Shown here piece after piece: positions 44,179-52,436 of a stretch of DNA of 64,000 bases (position 1 is the first letter of the stretch; each line of letters opens with the position of its first letter). The translations under genes were made by a program, and so were the position numbers. Source of the DNA: Sphaerospermopsis sp. SIO1G1 (GTDB taxonomy: Bacteria > Cyanobacteriota > Cyanobacteriia > Cyanobacteriales > Nostocaceae); contig JAAHFX010000003.1 in NCBI GenBank assembly GCA_010672785.1, forward strand, positions 186,001 through 250,000, read 5' to 3'. The notes beneath the pieces are model-generated. The model was not told the origin of the DNA and did not search any database. It saw only the letters and a list, made by a program, of their open reading frames with translations.

Positions 44179-44326
44179 CGCTCAAAGATTTCCCTACAAA
44201 ATTCTTGACACCAGCCAGGGCATGGTTGATAGAATGCCACATCTACCTTTGACCCTTAGTTATAAAGTTCTTTTTCTTCCCTACCACAATACTTTCTTTT
44301 CCAGTAGACTGCTTGTCGCCCCCTGA
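44171..44326 (+). pseudogene. Truncated start of a retropepsin-like (clan AA) protein gene
   Basis: 51 codons beginning MVNAQRFPYKILDTSQGMVDRMPHLPLTLSYK, a sequence opening typical of small cyanobacterial aspartyl-protease-like proteins. The expected LLDTGA active-site segment is missing, replaced by VLFLPYHNTFFSSRLLVAP and a stop 44 bp before the tRNA. It overlaps the 72-residue ORF. Family assignment rests on the opening only. Confidence 0.5.
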
Positions 44327-44369
44327 ACTATCCGTGTTTCTCAGTGTAAATCTGCATGACGCAAAAAAA

Positions 44370-44455
44370 CGGAGAGGGGGGGATTCGAACCCCCGGAGGT
44401 TATTAGCCTCATCCGATTTCAAGTCGGACGCATTCGACCACTCTGCCACCTCTCC
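44370..44455 (-). tRNA. tRNA-Ser (UGA)
   Basis: Minus-strand sequence starts GGAGAGG (44455-44449) and pairs with CCTCTCC (44377-44371), with discriminator G at 44370. The anticodon stem is CCGACTTGAAATCGG with anticodon TGA. A long variable arm (TGAGGCTAATAACCTC) marks a class II tRNA. T-arm GGGGGTTCGAATCCCCC. CCA is not encoded. 86 nt. Confidence 0.97.
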
Positions 44456-44513
44456 AAATTGTTTGCCAGTTTGTTCAAAAACAAAATCTGACACACAATA
44501 TAATACCATATAT

Positions 44514-45440
44514 TTATAACATTGTCACTACTGCGGCAGCAGAATCATAGAAAACTTCTTCAGTAACTATTTTGTAGTTGTCATCCACCCACACCAAAGC
44601 CACTTTTTTGACTACACCAGACTCTAAAGTCACTAAACACATATTCCGCTGTTTCACACCATCTTTTTCAATTATACGGGGTACGTTAGCAGCATTGAGA
44701 TAAATTGTTTTCTCTGGGCTTTGATAAATTGCAGTTCTCAAGACCTTTTTTGTATGTCTCAGATTGCGGTGCATATGTCCAAAAGTGACTAAAAGCACAT
44801 TTTTATCCATATTATGAGTTTGGGAAATAGCTGCTGCTAAATCTGGATCACCAAAGTCACCCCCAATGGGTTCCCAATCTTTACCGCAAGGATCTTCAGG
44901 GCGATCGCCTAAACCAGCAGGTCCATTATGTCCCAAAAAGATAATATTATCACAAGTTGCACTTTTTACCGCCTCTAAGATTCTTTCCGTAGATTCCTCT
45001 AAAGTGCCAACGTCATACAGGTGTTTACAGATATCTGCGAATCTCCATTTTGTACCACCCCAGGTAAAAGGACGACCACCAACTACTGTAATATTCCACT
45101 CAGGAAAATCTAATTTACTGAAACCTACATGATCAGATCCTAATAGATCCAGTTGCTGTTGTACTCTGTCTTCTTTTGTCCGATCATAGGGACACTTTTT
45201 CCTACCCCATTCTGTAGCAGTGTACCAGGCATCATGATTTCCCATCACCACTGCTTTAGGAATATCCAACGATGCGATCGCTCTAACTACATCAACCGAT
45301 TCATTACCAAAATCTCCCACAAATAGAACCAAGTCAACACCCAAAGATTTGAGTGTCAAGCTGTCTTCTTGTTCCCATTGATCATGAACATCGCCAATTA
45401 CAGCAATCTTTAGGGTTTCCGATGGATTTTTCTGACTCAT
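44514..45440 (-). CDS. Metallophosphoesterase family protein
   Basis: 308 residues. The calcineurin-type motifs are complete: IAVIGDVHDQW, DLVLFVGDFGNE, VMGNHDAW, IIFLGHNGPAGLG and TFGHMHRNL. These bind two metal ions. The pattern fits the cyanobacterial/plant TIGR04168-like family, whose substrate is not established. The start MSQKNPSETLKIAVIGD is set by the first beta strand. No partner genes. Convergent with dacB-side genes and divergent from nadA. Confidence 0.88.
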   Translation of the reverse strand: MSQKNPSETLKIAVIGDVHDQWEQEDSLTLKSLGVDLVLFVGDFGNESVDVVRAIASLDIPKAVVMGNHDAWYTATEWGRKKCPYDRTKEDRVQQQLDLLGSDHVGFSKLDFPEWNITVVGGRPFTWGGTKWRFADICKHLYDVGTLEESTERILEAVKSATCDNIIFLGHNGPAGLGDRPEDPCGKDWEPIGGDFGDPDLAAAISQTHNMDKNVLLVTFGHMHRNLRHTKKVLRTAIYQSPEKTIYLNAANVPRIIEKDGVKQRNMCLVTLESGVVKKVALVWVDDNYKIVTEEVFYDSAAAVVTML

Positions 45441-45640
45441 GCTACTATAAAATGCCTCTTATCTCCAGGATAAGAAAATCTCAAGAATTTGGATAGGAAC
45501 TTAGCAGTTATCAGTGAACAGTTATCAGTTGTCAGTTATTGGTGATTTGTTGACAATTACAATACCCATTTTTGGTAAAAACTACTATAATTAGATCAAC
45601 AGGGAAACCCACATACATATCTACCAAAGATTTACCTATT

Positions 45641-46603
45641 GTGTTTACAAATACAATCTCTCGACCACAACGTACACTACCGCTAGATTTATTTGCAGCT
45701 ATTGAGAATCTGAAAAAAGAACTCAATGCAGTCATATTAGCTCACTATTACCAAGATCCAGATATCCAGGATATTGCAGATTTCATCGGTGACTCTTTAC
45801 AATTAGCTAGAGCAGCAGCCCAAACTAATGCAGATGTAATTGTATTTGCTGGCGTGCATTTTATGGCAGAAACAGCAAAAATCCTCAATCCTGATAAACT
45901 GGTACTATTACCAGATTTAGATGCAGGTTGTTCTTTAGCTGATAGTTGTCCAGCGGATCAGTTTGCGGCATTTAAAGCAGCACATCCAGATCATTTAGTC
46001 ATCTCATATATTAATTGCTCCGCTGAAATTAAAGCGATGAGTGACATTATTTGTACCAGTTCCAATGCTGTGAAAATTGTAGAGCAGATACCCCAGCATC
46101 AACAAATTATTTTCGCACCTGATCGGAATTTGGGAAGATACGTAATGCAGCAAACTGGCCGCGATATGGTTTTATGGCAAGGTAGCTGTATTGTCCATGA
46201 AACTTTCTCTGAACGAAAAATAGTTGAGTTAAAAACTACACATCCCCAAGCAGAAGCGATCGCTCATCCAGAATGTGAGACTAGCATTTTACGCCATGCT
46301 AATTATATTGGTTCTACAGCCGCCTTACTAAATTACTCTCAACACAGCCCCAGTCAGGAATTCATCGTGGCTACAGAACCAGGAATCATTCACCAAATGC
46401 AAAAATTAGCCCCCAATAAACAATTCATTCCTGCACCTCCTGAGAACAATTGTAATTGCAATGAATGTCCGTTTATGCGGTTAAACACTTTAGAAAAGTT
46501 ATACCTCAGCATGAAAAATCGCACCCCAGAAATTACCATGTCAGAAGAAATTAGACGAGCAGCACTCAAACCCATGCAGAGAATGTTAGAAATGAGCGTT
46601 TAG
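45641..46603 (+). CDS. nadA: Quinolinate synthase A
   Basis: NadA condenses iminoaspartate and dihydroxyacetone phosphate to quinolinate in de novo NAD synthesis using a 4Fe-4S cluster. 320 residues: [24 protein letters not shown] near the start, [55 protein letters not shown] and [17 protein letters not shown], giving the three cluster-binding cysteines. I chose GTG 45641 ([13 protein letters not shown] follows, as in other Nostocales). The longer reading from TTG 45572 has no homologous N-terminus. Confidence 0.95.
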   Translation: MFTNTISRPQRTLPLDLFAAIENLKKELNAVILAHYYQDPDIQDIADFIGDSLQLARAAAQTNADVIVFAGVHFMAETAKILNPDKLVLLPDLDAGCSLADSCPADQFAAFKAAHPDHLVISYINCSAEIKAMSDIICTSSNAVKIVEQIPQHQQIIFAPDRNLGRYVMQQTGRDMVLWQGSCIVHETFSERKIVELKTTHPQAEAIAHPECETSILRHANYIGSTAALLNYSQHSPSQEFIVATEPGIIHQMQKLAPNKQFIPAPPENNCNCNECPFMRLNTLEKLYLSMKNRTPEITMSEEIRRAALKPMQRMLEMSV

Positions 46604-46649
46604 TTTAGTGATTAGTGATTGGTGATTGGTGACTGGTGACTTGGCAGTA

Positions 46650-46703
46650 ATTACGAATTACGAATTACGAATTACGAATTACGAATTACGAATTACGAAT
46701 TAC
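46650..46703. repeat. Heptamer array (CGAATTA)n
   Basis: About seven units of ATTACGA, the same unit as the long array at 49465-49590, followed by CTGACAACTGATAACTG-type repeats. Confidence 0.92.
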
Positions 46704-46733
46704 TAAAGGTGACAACTGACAACTGATAACTGT

Positions 46734-47681
46734 TCACTGATTATTAACTTTCTCCGCTTCTTTTTCTGCTGTTTTACTATATTCCCTATATAATTTCGTG
46801 CGAATTTGTGCTTCCTGATAACGAGGATGACTCTCAGGAACTCTATTCATTAAATCTGATGCTCTTTGCCAAGTGGCAGCTAATTCCAACCACTGAGTTC
46901 TAGAGATGGCAGTTTTACCTCTTGCAGAAGCTTGGTTAGCTAGTCTCACCGCTGCGGCAAAGTAATCATTTTCATCAGAATTAACTGATTTTTGTGATTT
47001 TTTCACCTGATGGGAAGATGGTGTTTTTGGTTCAACTTTGTTATCTAATTTTACAGAGGTTGATATTTGTGTAGAGAGAATATTATTGAGGATTTTGATA
47101 ATACGAGTATTGCCTAAACCATAAATAGTGATAATTGTACATATAATGGTAGAAGCTACAATTAATCTTTTTGTCCCAGTTTGTTGTTGATTTTTGAGAT
47201 TTAATAAAGATAAAGATTGAGGAGAAAGTGGTTTCCCTAATGAACGATACAGACTTTTAAAATCTTGAATAAATTGTTGGAAAACTCCAGGTTGAGATAA
47301 AAATATTTCCCTAGACCATAGTAGTTGATCTTCTCTATTTATTTCCTCTAGCCATAATAATTGTTGTTCCCTGACAATACGACTGTTGACATTCACTCTA
47401 CGAATGTTCCTGGGAGTAATAGATTCTAATATTTGCTGGATTTTTTCGACTAAGATAGATTCCTCTAGCTCTTCTATTGTGGCAGCTTCACATAAAATTT
47501 GTAACACACCGTCAGCAAAAACCGCTCTAGTTCTGACACCGGAGGTAACTAACTTTTCGTTTAAAATTTGAATAATAGCGGCAACACTGCCCTGGCGAGC
47601 CTGCCAAGCTATATCATTTATGTTGTCTAACATTGGATTTTGAGTTATTGCTCTTGCACCCTGATCTGTTACCTGACTCAT
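46734..47681 (-). CDS. Hypothetical cyanobacterial membrane-anchored protein
   Basis: 315 residues. The N-terminal 150 residues contain MLDNINDIAWQARQGSVAAIIQILNEKL and ITPRNIRRVNVNSRI. One membrane helix (LIVASTIICTIITIYGL, about 180-196) is followed by a basic/serine-rich linker and a helical C-terminus with TAISRTQWLELAATWQRASDLMNRVPESHPRYQEAQ, a repeat known from cyanobacterial helical proteins. No catalytic motif. Function unknown. Confidence 0.7.
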   Translation of the reverse strand: MSQVTDQGARAITQNPMLDNINDIAWQARQGSVAAIIQILNEKLVTSGVRTRAVFADGVLQILCEAATIEELEESILVEKIQQILESITPRNIRRVNVNSRIVREQQLLWLEEINREDQLLWSREIFLSQPGVFQQFIQDFKSLYRSLGKPLSPQSLSLLNLKNQQQTGTKRLIVASTIICTIITIYGLGNTRIIKILNNILSTQISTSVKLDNKVEPKTPSSHQVKKSQKSVNSDENDYFAAAVRLANQASARGKTAISRTQWLELAATWQRASDLMNRVPESHPRYQEAQIRTKLYREYSKTAEKEAEKVNNQ

Positions 47682-48022
47682 GAGTTTGAGGATTCTATGT
47701 TAAAAAACCTAACCTAGTTTAAGATTTTATGGGTAAATTAAAGAAGTTACCAGATCAATAGTACTGGACAATCAGAAAAATCAGTGAACCCTCCACAACT
47801 TAGTGATGTGACACAAAATTTTTGAAAATATTTTATTGTTTTATCTAACTGTTGGAATATTTTTGCTTTTTTGTGTAACCATTCCTACGGATTTTACACC
47901 CTTTTGTTTAACTTCTAGTACAACATGGCGTAAGTTAATAAACAATAGCCAATTTCTCAAAAGCTGACTCTATATAACTTTTGACTTTTGACTTTTGACT
48001 TCCGCGAAGCGGTACTAGTCTA
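47682..48022. other. Spacer between two minus-strand genes
   Basis: AT-rich. Contains TTTGACTTTTGACTTTTGACTTCCGCGAAGCGG near 47985-48010, a word also found at 57061-57092. No gene seen. Confidence 0.6.
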
Positions 48023-49063
48023 TTAATTATCAAACATTTTCTCAATACTATCGGCACTAGAACCACCACGACGAGAATTAATTCTCAGAGAAGAATTGTC
48101 TCTAGATAAATTGTAAGTTAATGGTGGAACAGTATTGAGTTTTTGTTTACCTTCCTGAGCTAATTTAACTGCTGGATAATCACTCATCAAAGTCTTCAAT
48201 TGTTCAATTCGCTTGGGAATAGCTGGATGAGTGGTATCAAACTCTGAACCAGGAGTGCGTGCTAAAACTTCCATGACTCTCAAACAACCTTCTGCTTCAA
48301 AACCAGCAGTAGCCATATACTTGTATCCTAATTCATCAGCTTCAAATTCGTTTTTACGACTATTTTCAGCCATTTTTTGTTTAAATTCTTGTTCTTTTTG
48401 TTCTACTATTTGTGGTATCCGTTTACGTGCTAAATTAACTCTGTTTTGTGCATTTCTACTCAAGAGTCCACCACCAATATTACCAAGCATTCCTCCACTA
48501 CCACCTATAGCATTACCAAAGGTATTAAGCAAAGCACCACCAATTGCTGAACTAGTCGCTTCATCTTTTGCCGACTGAGTTTCTTTCATTACTTCTGCTT
48601 CTGCTTCTGCTTGAAACTTTGCTATCATTTTTTCTTGTTCAGCTTGACTCAAGGCAATGTGACGTTTAGTATGATGTGCCATTTCATGCCCTACCACACA
48701 AGCAAGAGCGGACGGATCTCCTTCCAATTGGTCTAGAAGTCCATTGTAAAATGCTAATAAGTTAACATCTGTAGCAAAAGCATTAATGTTATATTCTTTA
48801 TCCACGACAACACGCCATGAACCATTATCTAAGCCATTTGCTCTAGCTAATCTATCAACAATACGATAGAGAACATAATAGTCTTCAGGTAATTTTTCCT
48901 TCGCTTGTTTATAAATATCATATCTAGAAGCAGATGTAGTTGGCTTTACATTTTGTTGAGATTTGGGTTTAGCCTGAACATCCAACACATTGGATAGCAA
49001 CACGGACACAACTAAGCTACAAGTGGTTAATGATTGAATAAACAAATTGTTATTATTAGGCAT
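48023..49063 (-). CDS. M48-family metalloprotease
   Basis: About 346 residues. A secreted Ste24/HtpX-like peptidase with N-terminal hydrophobic segment (SLTTCSLVVSVLLSNVLDVQA). Zinc motif VVGHEMAHHTKRHIALSQAEQEK (HExxH) and downstream EADELGYKYMATAGF supplying the third ligand. Between them is a glycine-rich segment (GGALLNTFGNAIGGSGGMLGNIGGG) and coiled coil. The start MPNNNNLFIQS (49063) is preferred; MKYEIYIT (49087) is possible. Role likely in protein quality control. No partner genes. Confidence 0.85.
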   Translation of the reverse strand: MPNNNNLFIQSLTTCSLVVSVLLSNVLDVQAKPKSQQNVKPTTSASRYDIYKQAKEKLPEDYYVLYRIVDRLARANGLDNGSWRVVVDKEYNINAFATDVNLLAFYNGLLDQLEGDPSALACVVGHEMAHHTKRHIALSQAEQEKMIAKFQAEAEAEVMKETQSAKDEATSSAIGGALLNTFGNAIGGSGGMLGNIGGGLLSRNAQNRVNLARKRIPQIVEQKEQEFKQKMAENSRKNEFEADELGYKYMATAGFEAEGCLRVMEVLARTPGSEFDTTHPAIPKRIEQLKTLMSDYPAVKLAQEGKQKLNTVPPLTYNLSRDNSSLRINSRRGGSSADSIEKMFDN

Positions 49064-49210
49064 TGTAATATATATCTCATACTTCACAATTACTATACTG
49101 ACAATTTTATAATTTGTAAAACTGTTGAAAATATGACATTTTAGTATTTGTGGTTAGTGTTTTAGTGTAAAAGTATTTACATCAAAGTCAGTAAATAAAA
49201 TTTTATTTTT

Positions 49211-49278
49211 AATAGTGTCATTATGACGAAAGGAAGGAATCTCAAACCCAGACGTTTCACTAAAATGCGTAAGTCCTA
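49211..49278. repeat. ACTTACGC-family MITE-like repeat, copy C (partial)
   Basis: AGTGTCATTATGACGAAAGGAAGGAATCTCAAACCCAGACGTTTCACTAAAATGCGTAAGTCCTA. The left terminal repeat is missing, but the right end GCGTAAGTCC is intact. Adjacent to the psbA remnant. Confidence 0.75.
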
Positions 49279-49318
49279 ATTTTATTCAGGTTTTTACTTC
49301 TGACTTCTGCTATTGAAC

Positions 49319-49353
49319 AAAAAAACACCCCCCATAACTGGAGGGCGTTTTTT
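49319..49353 (-). terminator. Intrinsic terminator of the psbA remnant
   Basis: On the minus strand AAAAAACGCCCTCC - AGTTAT - GGGGGGTGTTTTTTT forms a GC-rich hairpin followed by U-run. It lies 36 bp beyond the psbA stop, the position expected for a real psbA terminator, so the fragment was moved together with its transcription end. Confidence 0.88.
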
Positions 49354-49389
49354 ATCTATTTAACTAAGCTTATTAAACCCAGTTGAAGA

Positions 49390-49464
49390 TTAACCGTTGA
49401 TAGCAGGAGCGCTGATAGCAACAGGAGCAACTTCACCAGCAGCTAAGTCTAAGGGGAAGTTGTG
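49390..49464 (-). pseudogene. psbA: psbA 3' remnant (last 24 codons of photosystem II D1)
   Basis: Minus-strand reading gives [20 protein letters not shown] then AING and a stop, the C-terminal end of D1 including the processed carboxyl extension. The preceding codons (normally ERNA upstream of HNFPLDLA) are absent, replaced by a heptamer array starting at 49465. A 24-codon fragment cannot encode D1. The frame and codons are undamaged, so truncation was recent or the piece is under little decay. A complete psbA copy should exist elsewhere in the genome. Confidence 0.93.
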
Positions 49465-49590
49465 CGAATTACGAATTACGAATTACGAATTACGAATTAC
49501 GAATTACGAATTACGAATTACGAATTACGAATTACGAATTACGAATTACGAATTACGAATTACGAATTACGAATTACGAATTACGAATTA
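49465..49590. repeat. Perfect 18-unit heptamer array (CGAATTA)
   Basis: Exactly 18 tandem CGAATTA units (126 bp), flanked by the psbA remnant on the left and, 3 nt later, by the ATG of the DUF683-like gene on the right. It occupies the whole 5' leader of the nif accessory operon and contains no Shine-Dalgarno. The in-frame reading ELRITNY-repeat from 49397 is an artefact of the array. Confidence 0.96.
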
Positions 49591-49593
49591 CTA

Positions 49594-49794
49594 ATGACAA
49601 TTGATGAACTGAAAACCAAGATTAAAAAGCTAAATAGTAAAGCAGGTCAAATGAAAATGGACTTGCATGATTTAGCTGAAGGATTACCGACTGATTACGA
49701 AAAGTTGATGGATGTTGCTTCAGAAACTTACCAAATATATGTTCAGTTACATGAACTCAAGCAGCAACTCAAAACAATGGAGAATGGAAAATGA
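49594..49794 (+). CDS. Small NifX-associated (DUF683/CCE_0567-like) protein
   Basis: 66 residues: TIDELKTKIKKLNSKAGQMKMDLHDLAEGLPTDYEKLMDVASETYQIYVQLHELKQQL. This helical protein is conserved in nif clusters between the nifX-associated gene and nifW in Nostocales, and is thought to bind metal-cofactor intermediates (family knowledge). Its stop overlaps nifW by 4 nt (ATGA). ATG 49594 is the start because everything upstream is heptamer repeat. The usual upstream nifE-nifN-nifX genes are absent here. Confidence 0.85.
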   Translation: MTIDELKTKIKKLNSKAGQMKMDLHDLAEGLPTDYEKLMDVASETYQIYVQLHELKQQLKTMENGK

Positions 49795-50108
49795 GTGGAA
49801 CTATTGAACAATTCAAAAAACTTGTTGACGCGGAAGAATTTTTTATTTTTTTTCAACTTCCCTATGATCAAAAAGTTGTTAACGTCAACCGTTTACATAT
49901 ATTAAAGAAATTTTCTCAATATATGTCTGAAATTGATGAACAATTTTCTGATGTGAGTGCGGAAGAAAAATTACAGAAATATTGTGAAGCTTTGCAAAAA
50001 GCATATCAAGTATTTATTGAATCTACACCTCATGAACAAAAGTTGTTCAAGGTATTCAATGATAAGCCAAAAAATGTAATTACATTAACAGAAATAACTT
50101 CTGATTAG
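49791..50108 (+). CDS. nifW: Nitrogenase-stabilising protein NifW
   Basis: 105 residues. NifW protects and helps assemble the MoFe protein. MSGTIEQFKKLVDAEEFFIFFQLPYDQKVVNVNRLHILKKF is the conserved N-terminal half. VSAEEKLQKYCEALQKAYQVFIEST and TEITSD match the rest. Overlaps the preceding gene by 4 nt and ends 10 bp before hesA, so all are one operon. Confidence 0.93.
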   Translation: MSGTIEQFKKLVDAEEFFIFFQLPYDQKVVNVNRLHILKKFSQYMSEIDEQFSDVSAEEKLQKYCEALQKAYQVFIESTPHEQKLFKVFNDKPKNVITLTEITSD

Positions 50109-50118
50109 GAGGTATAAA

Positions 50119-50901
50119 TTGAACAACCTAACGCCTAAAGAATTAGAGCGATATAGTCGCCAAATGATGCTTCCTAACTTTGGTGAATTAGCTCAAAATC
50201 GTCTGAAATCAGCGACGGTTCTGGTTACTGGTGTGGGGGGATTAGGTGGCACAGCGGCACTTTACTTAGCTGTAGCTGGCGTTGGGCGACTAATCCTTGT
50301 CCGGGGCGGTGATTTGCGTCTGGATGACATGAATCGTCAAATTTTAATGACTGATGATTGGGTGGGTAAACCCAGAGTTTTTAAAGCAAAAGAAACTCTT
50401 TCAGCTATTAATCCCGATGTGGAAATTGAGGCGATTCATGATTATATTACTGCGGAAAATGTAGATGCTTTAGTGCAATCTGCGGATATGACTTTGGACT
50501 GCGCCCACAATTTTACTGAGCGAAATTTATTAAATGAAGCTTGTGTACGTTGGCGTAAACCAATGGTTGAAGCAGCAATGGATGGAATGGAGGCTTATTT
50601 AACCACAATTATTCCTGGTGTTACTCCTTGTTTGTCCTGTTTATTTCCAGAAAAACCAGATTGGGATAGACGTGGTTTTTCAGTTTTGGGTGCTGTTTCT
50701 GGGACTTTGGCTTGTTTAACTGCATTGGAAGCTGTGAAGTTAATTACTGGTTTTAGTCAGCCATTATTGTCAGAATTACTAACAATTGATTTACAGAGAA
50801 TGGAGTTTGCTAAACGTCGTTCTCACCGCGATCGCAATTGTCCAGTTTGTGGTAATACAGCACCTTGGAGATATTCCCAATCTCAATCTGTATCAGTTTA
50901 A
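50119..50901 (+). CDS. hesA: HesA, ThiF/MoeB-like E1 protein of nif clusters
   Basis: 260 residues. The N-terminal Rossmann ATP-binding motif is VLVTGVGGLGGTAALYLAVAGV (about residues 32-53), with DDMNRQILMTDDWVGKPRVFKAKETLSAINPDVE after it. C-x-x-C pairs CLSCLFPEKP and CPVCGNTAPW supply a zinc site. HesA supports nitrogenase cofactor formation under Mo limitation (family knowledge). Translation starts at TTG 50119, 6 nt after a perfect AGGAGG (50107-50112). Confidence 0.93.
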   Translation: MNNLTPKELERYSRQMMLPNFGELAQNRLKSATVLVTGVGGLGGTAALYLAVAGVGRLILVRGGDLRLDDMNRQILMTDDWVGKPRVFKAKETLSAINPDVEIEAIHDYITAENVDALVQSADMTLDCAHNFTERNLLNEACVRWRKPMVEAAMDGMEAYLTTIIPGVTPCLSCLFPEKPDWDRRGFSVLGAVSGTLACLTALEAVKLITGFSQPLLSELLTIDLQRMEFAKRRSHRDRNCPVCGNTAPWRYSQSQSVSV

Positions 50902-50973
50902 AGTTTACCCACCAGCAACATAATTAACCCACATCTGAAAATCAGAATAATCGCTACAGTACAGGAAAAAAAA

Positions 50974-51345
50974 ATGACTGTTACTTTAACAGAAAAAGCA
51001 GAATTTCGTTTAAGGGCTTTTTTAAAAAGTTCTGCTACTGAAGAAAATAAAACCCAAAAAGGTATCCGCATTTCCGTCAAAGATGGTGGTTGTAGTGGCT
51101 ATGAGTATGGTTTAGAAATTACCAGTAACCCCCAACCTAATGATATTGTTACCAAAGAAGGTAATGTTGTAATTTATATTGATGCCCAGAGCGCACCATT
51201 GTTAGAAGGCATAGAAATTGATTTTGTTGAAGGTGTAATGGATAGCGGTTTTAAGTTCTCCAACCCTAACGCCACTGACACCTGTGGTTGTGGAAAATCA
51301 TTTAAAGCTGGAGATTGTTCTCCTAATGGTGTACCTTGCAGCTAA
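50974..51345 (+). CDS. hesB: HesB, iron-sulfur carrier of the A-type family
   Basis: 123 residues, IscA/HesB fold. GIRISVKDGGCSGYEYGLEI has the first cysteine and TCGCGKSFKAGDC the C-terminal pair. HesB delivers Fe-S clusters in heterocysts, presumably to nitrogenase components. It is 72 bp after hesA and followed by a strong terminator (51353-51401), so the operon ends here or reads through into fdxH. Confidence 0.95.
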   Translation: MTVTLTEKAEFRLRAFLKSSATEENKTQKGIRISVKDGGCSGYEYGLEITSNPQPNDIVTKEGNVVIYIDAQSAPLLEGIEIDFVEGVMDSGFKFSNPNATDTCGCGKSFKAGDCSPNGVPCS

Positions 51346-51352
51346 AAAATTT

Positions 51353-51401
51353 TGGAACTTAGGAAACAATAAATATGGATTCTTTTCTAAGTTCCATTTT
51401 T
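51353..51401 (+). terminator. Terminator after hesB
   Basis: TGGAACTTAG (51353-51362) pairs with CTAAGTTCCA (51387-51396), followed by TTTTT. The stem is 10 bp with a 24-nt loop. It separates hesB from fdxH, which probably has its own promoter. Confidence 0.75.
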
Positions 51402-51627
51402 GGGCAGTGAATAGTTAGTAGTGAACAGTTTATAGTTAGTAGTCTGTTGTTGAATAAAACATGGTTTTTTCAGCTTTTTCTACTACTATATCACTTACAA
51501 TTTGATTACTTCTGTGTAGGCATTCTCTACATTTATCGTCTACATAAAGGGCATTTACCTAACCTAATTAGGTGAAAAATCACTACGTAATTTACAAGTT
51601 CGACACCAATCTGAGGAGAAGCAGAAT

Positions 51628-51927
51628 ATGGCAACATATAAAGTAAGATTGATCAGCAAAAAGGAAAACCTCGATACTACAATTGACTGTCCTGATGATA
51701 TGACAATTGTAGAAGCAGCAGCAGAAGTAGGTATTGATTTACCTGTTTCTTGTAATGCTGGTGCTTGTTCTAGCTGTGTAGGTAAAATTGTTGAAGGCGA
51801 AATCAATCAAGACACTCAAAAATTCTTAGATAATAGTCAACTTGATCAAGGTTTTGCTTTATTATGTGTTACCTATCCTCTTTCTGATTGTACAATTAAA
51901 ACTCACCAAGAACCCTATTTGGTTTAG
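51628..51927 (+). CDS. fdxH: Heterocyst [2Fe-2S] ferredoxin FdxH
   Basis: 99 residues. Plant-type ferredoxin with [36 protein letters not shown], then [18 protein letters not shown] and [11 protein letters not shown], the four cysteine ligands of the 2Fe-2S cluster. FdxH is the electron donor to nitrogenase reductase in heterocysts. It is 282 bp downstream of hesB. GAGGAGAAGCAGAAT precedes the ATG, a good SD. A terminator-like hairpin lies at 51972-52018. Confidence 0.96.
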   Translation: MATYKVRLISKKENLDTTIDCPDDMTIVEAAAEVGIDLPVSCNAGACSSCVGKIVEGEINQDTQKFLDNSQLDQGFALLCVTYPLSDCTIKTHQEPYLV

Positions 51928-51971
51928 TGTAATTGTAGGTTTTAGCAATCCTAAATACCTATGTAAATTTT

Positions 51972-52018
51972 AATGATGATTGATGACTTTTGCTCATCTT
52001 TCATCATTTCAGTTTTTA
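51972..52018 (+). terminator. Possible terminator after fdxH
   Basis: AATGATGA (51972-51979) pairs with TCATCATT (52001-52008), with an inner TGATGA/TCATC part and a following TTTTT. Confidence 0.55.
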
Positions 52019-52054
52019 TTATTTACGAATAATTATTGGTTGGTGTAGTTAATA

Positions 52055-52306
52055 ATGTTCACTTCTTTTACTGTCACAGGTTGTTCTTTGGAATTACTCA
52101 AACCTGGAGATAAAGGTATTGTTACTGTCTGTAAAAGTCAGGATGAAACAATTAGAAAAAAACTCATTGCTCTAGGTATCAGAACAGGTACTAATATTTC
52201 TGTAGAACAACATTTTCCATCTTTGGTGATAAAAGCTGCTAATATATCTCTAACTATAGATAGAGCTACAGCCAGAGCTATTTATGTTCGCGTGCTAGAA
52301 AATTAA
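52055..52306 (+). CDS. FeoA-domain protein
   Basis: 83 residues, SH3-like FeoA fold: LKPGDKGIVTVCKSQDETIRKKLIALGIRTGTNISVEQHFP and SLTIDRATARAIYVRVLE. Small FeoA proteins downstream of fdxH are common in Nostocales and may act in iron delivery or regulation. No feoB adjacent. Function uncertain. Confidence 0.85.
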   Translation: MFTSFTVTGCSLELLKPGDKGIVTVCKSQDETIRKKLIALGIRTGTNISVEQHFPSLVIKAANISLTIDRATARAIYVRVLEN

Positions 52307-52436
52307 GATTGGGGAGATCATCAATGCTGGAAGTCTATGAATATTAATACTTTGACGACTTCTTGTAAAAAGCTAATATAAAAGACACATTTAATATTAA
52401 AATTGATAAAAGTAATATTAAAACATCAACTTGTCC

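Noticed and set aside
44243..44509. ORF over the tRNA (EVAEWSNASDLKSDE...)
   Set aside because: This is the familiar spurious translation of a tRNA-Ser gene.
49397..49794. Long ORFs reading through the CGAATTA array (ELRITNY repeats) as repeat proteins
   Set aside because: A 7-bp repeat translates in all frames as a 7-residue repeat. The true gene starts at ATG 49594, and the psbA remnant is on the opposite strand.
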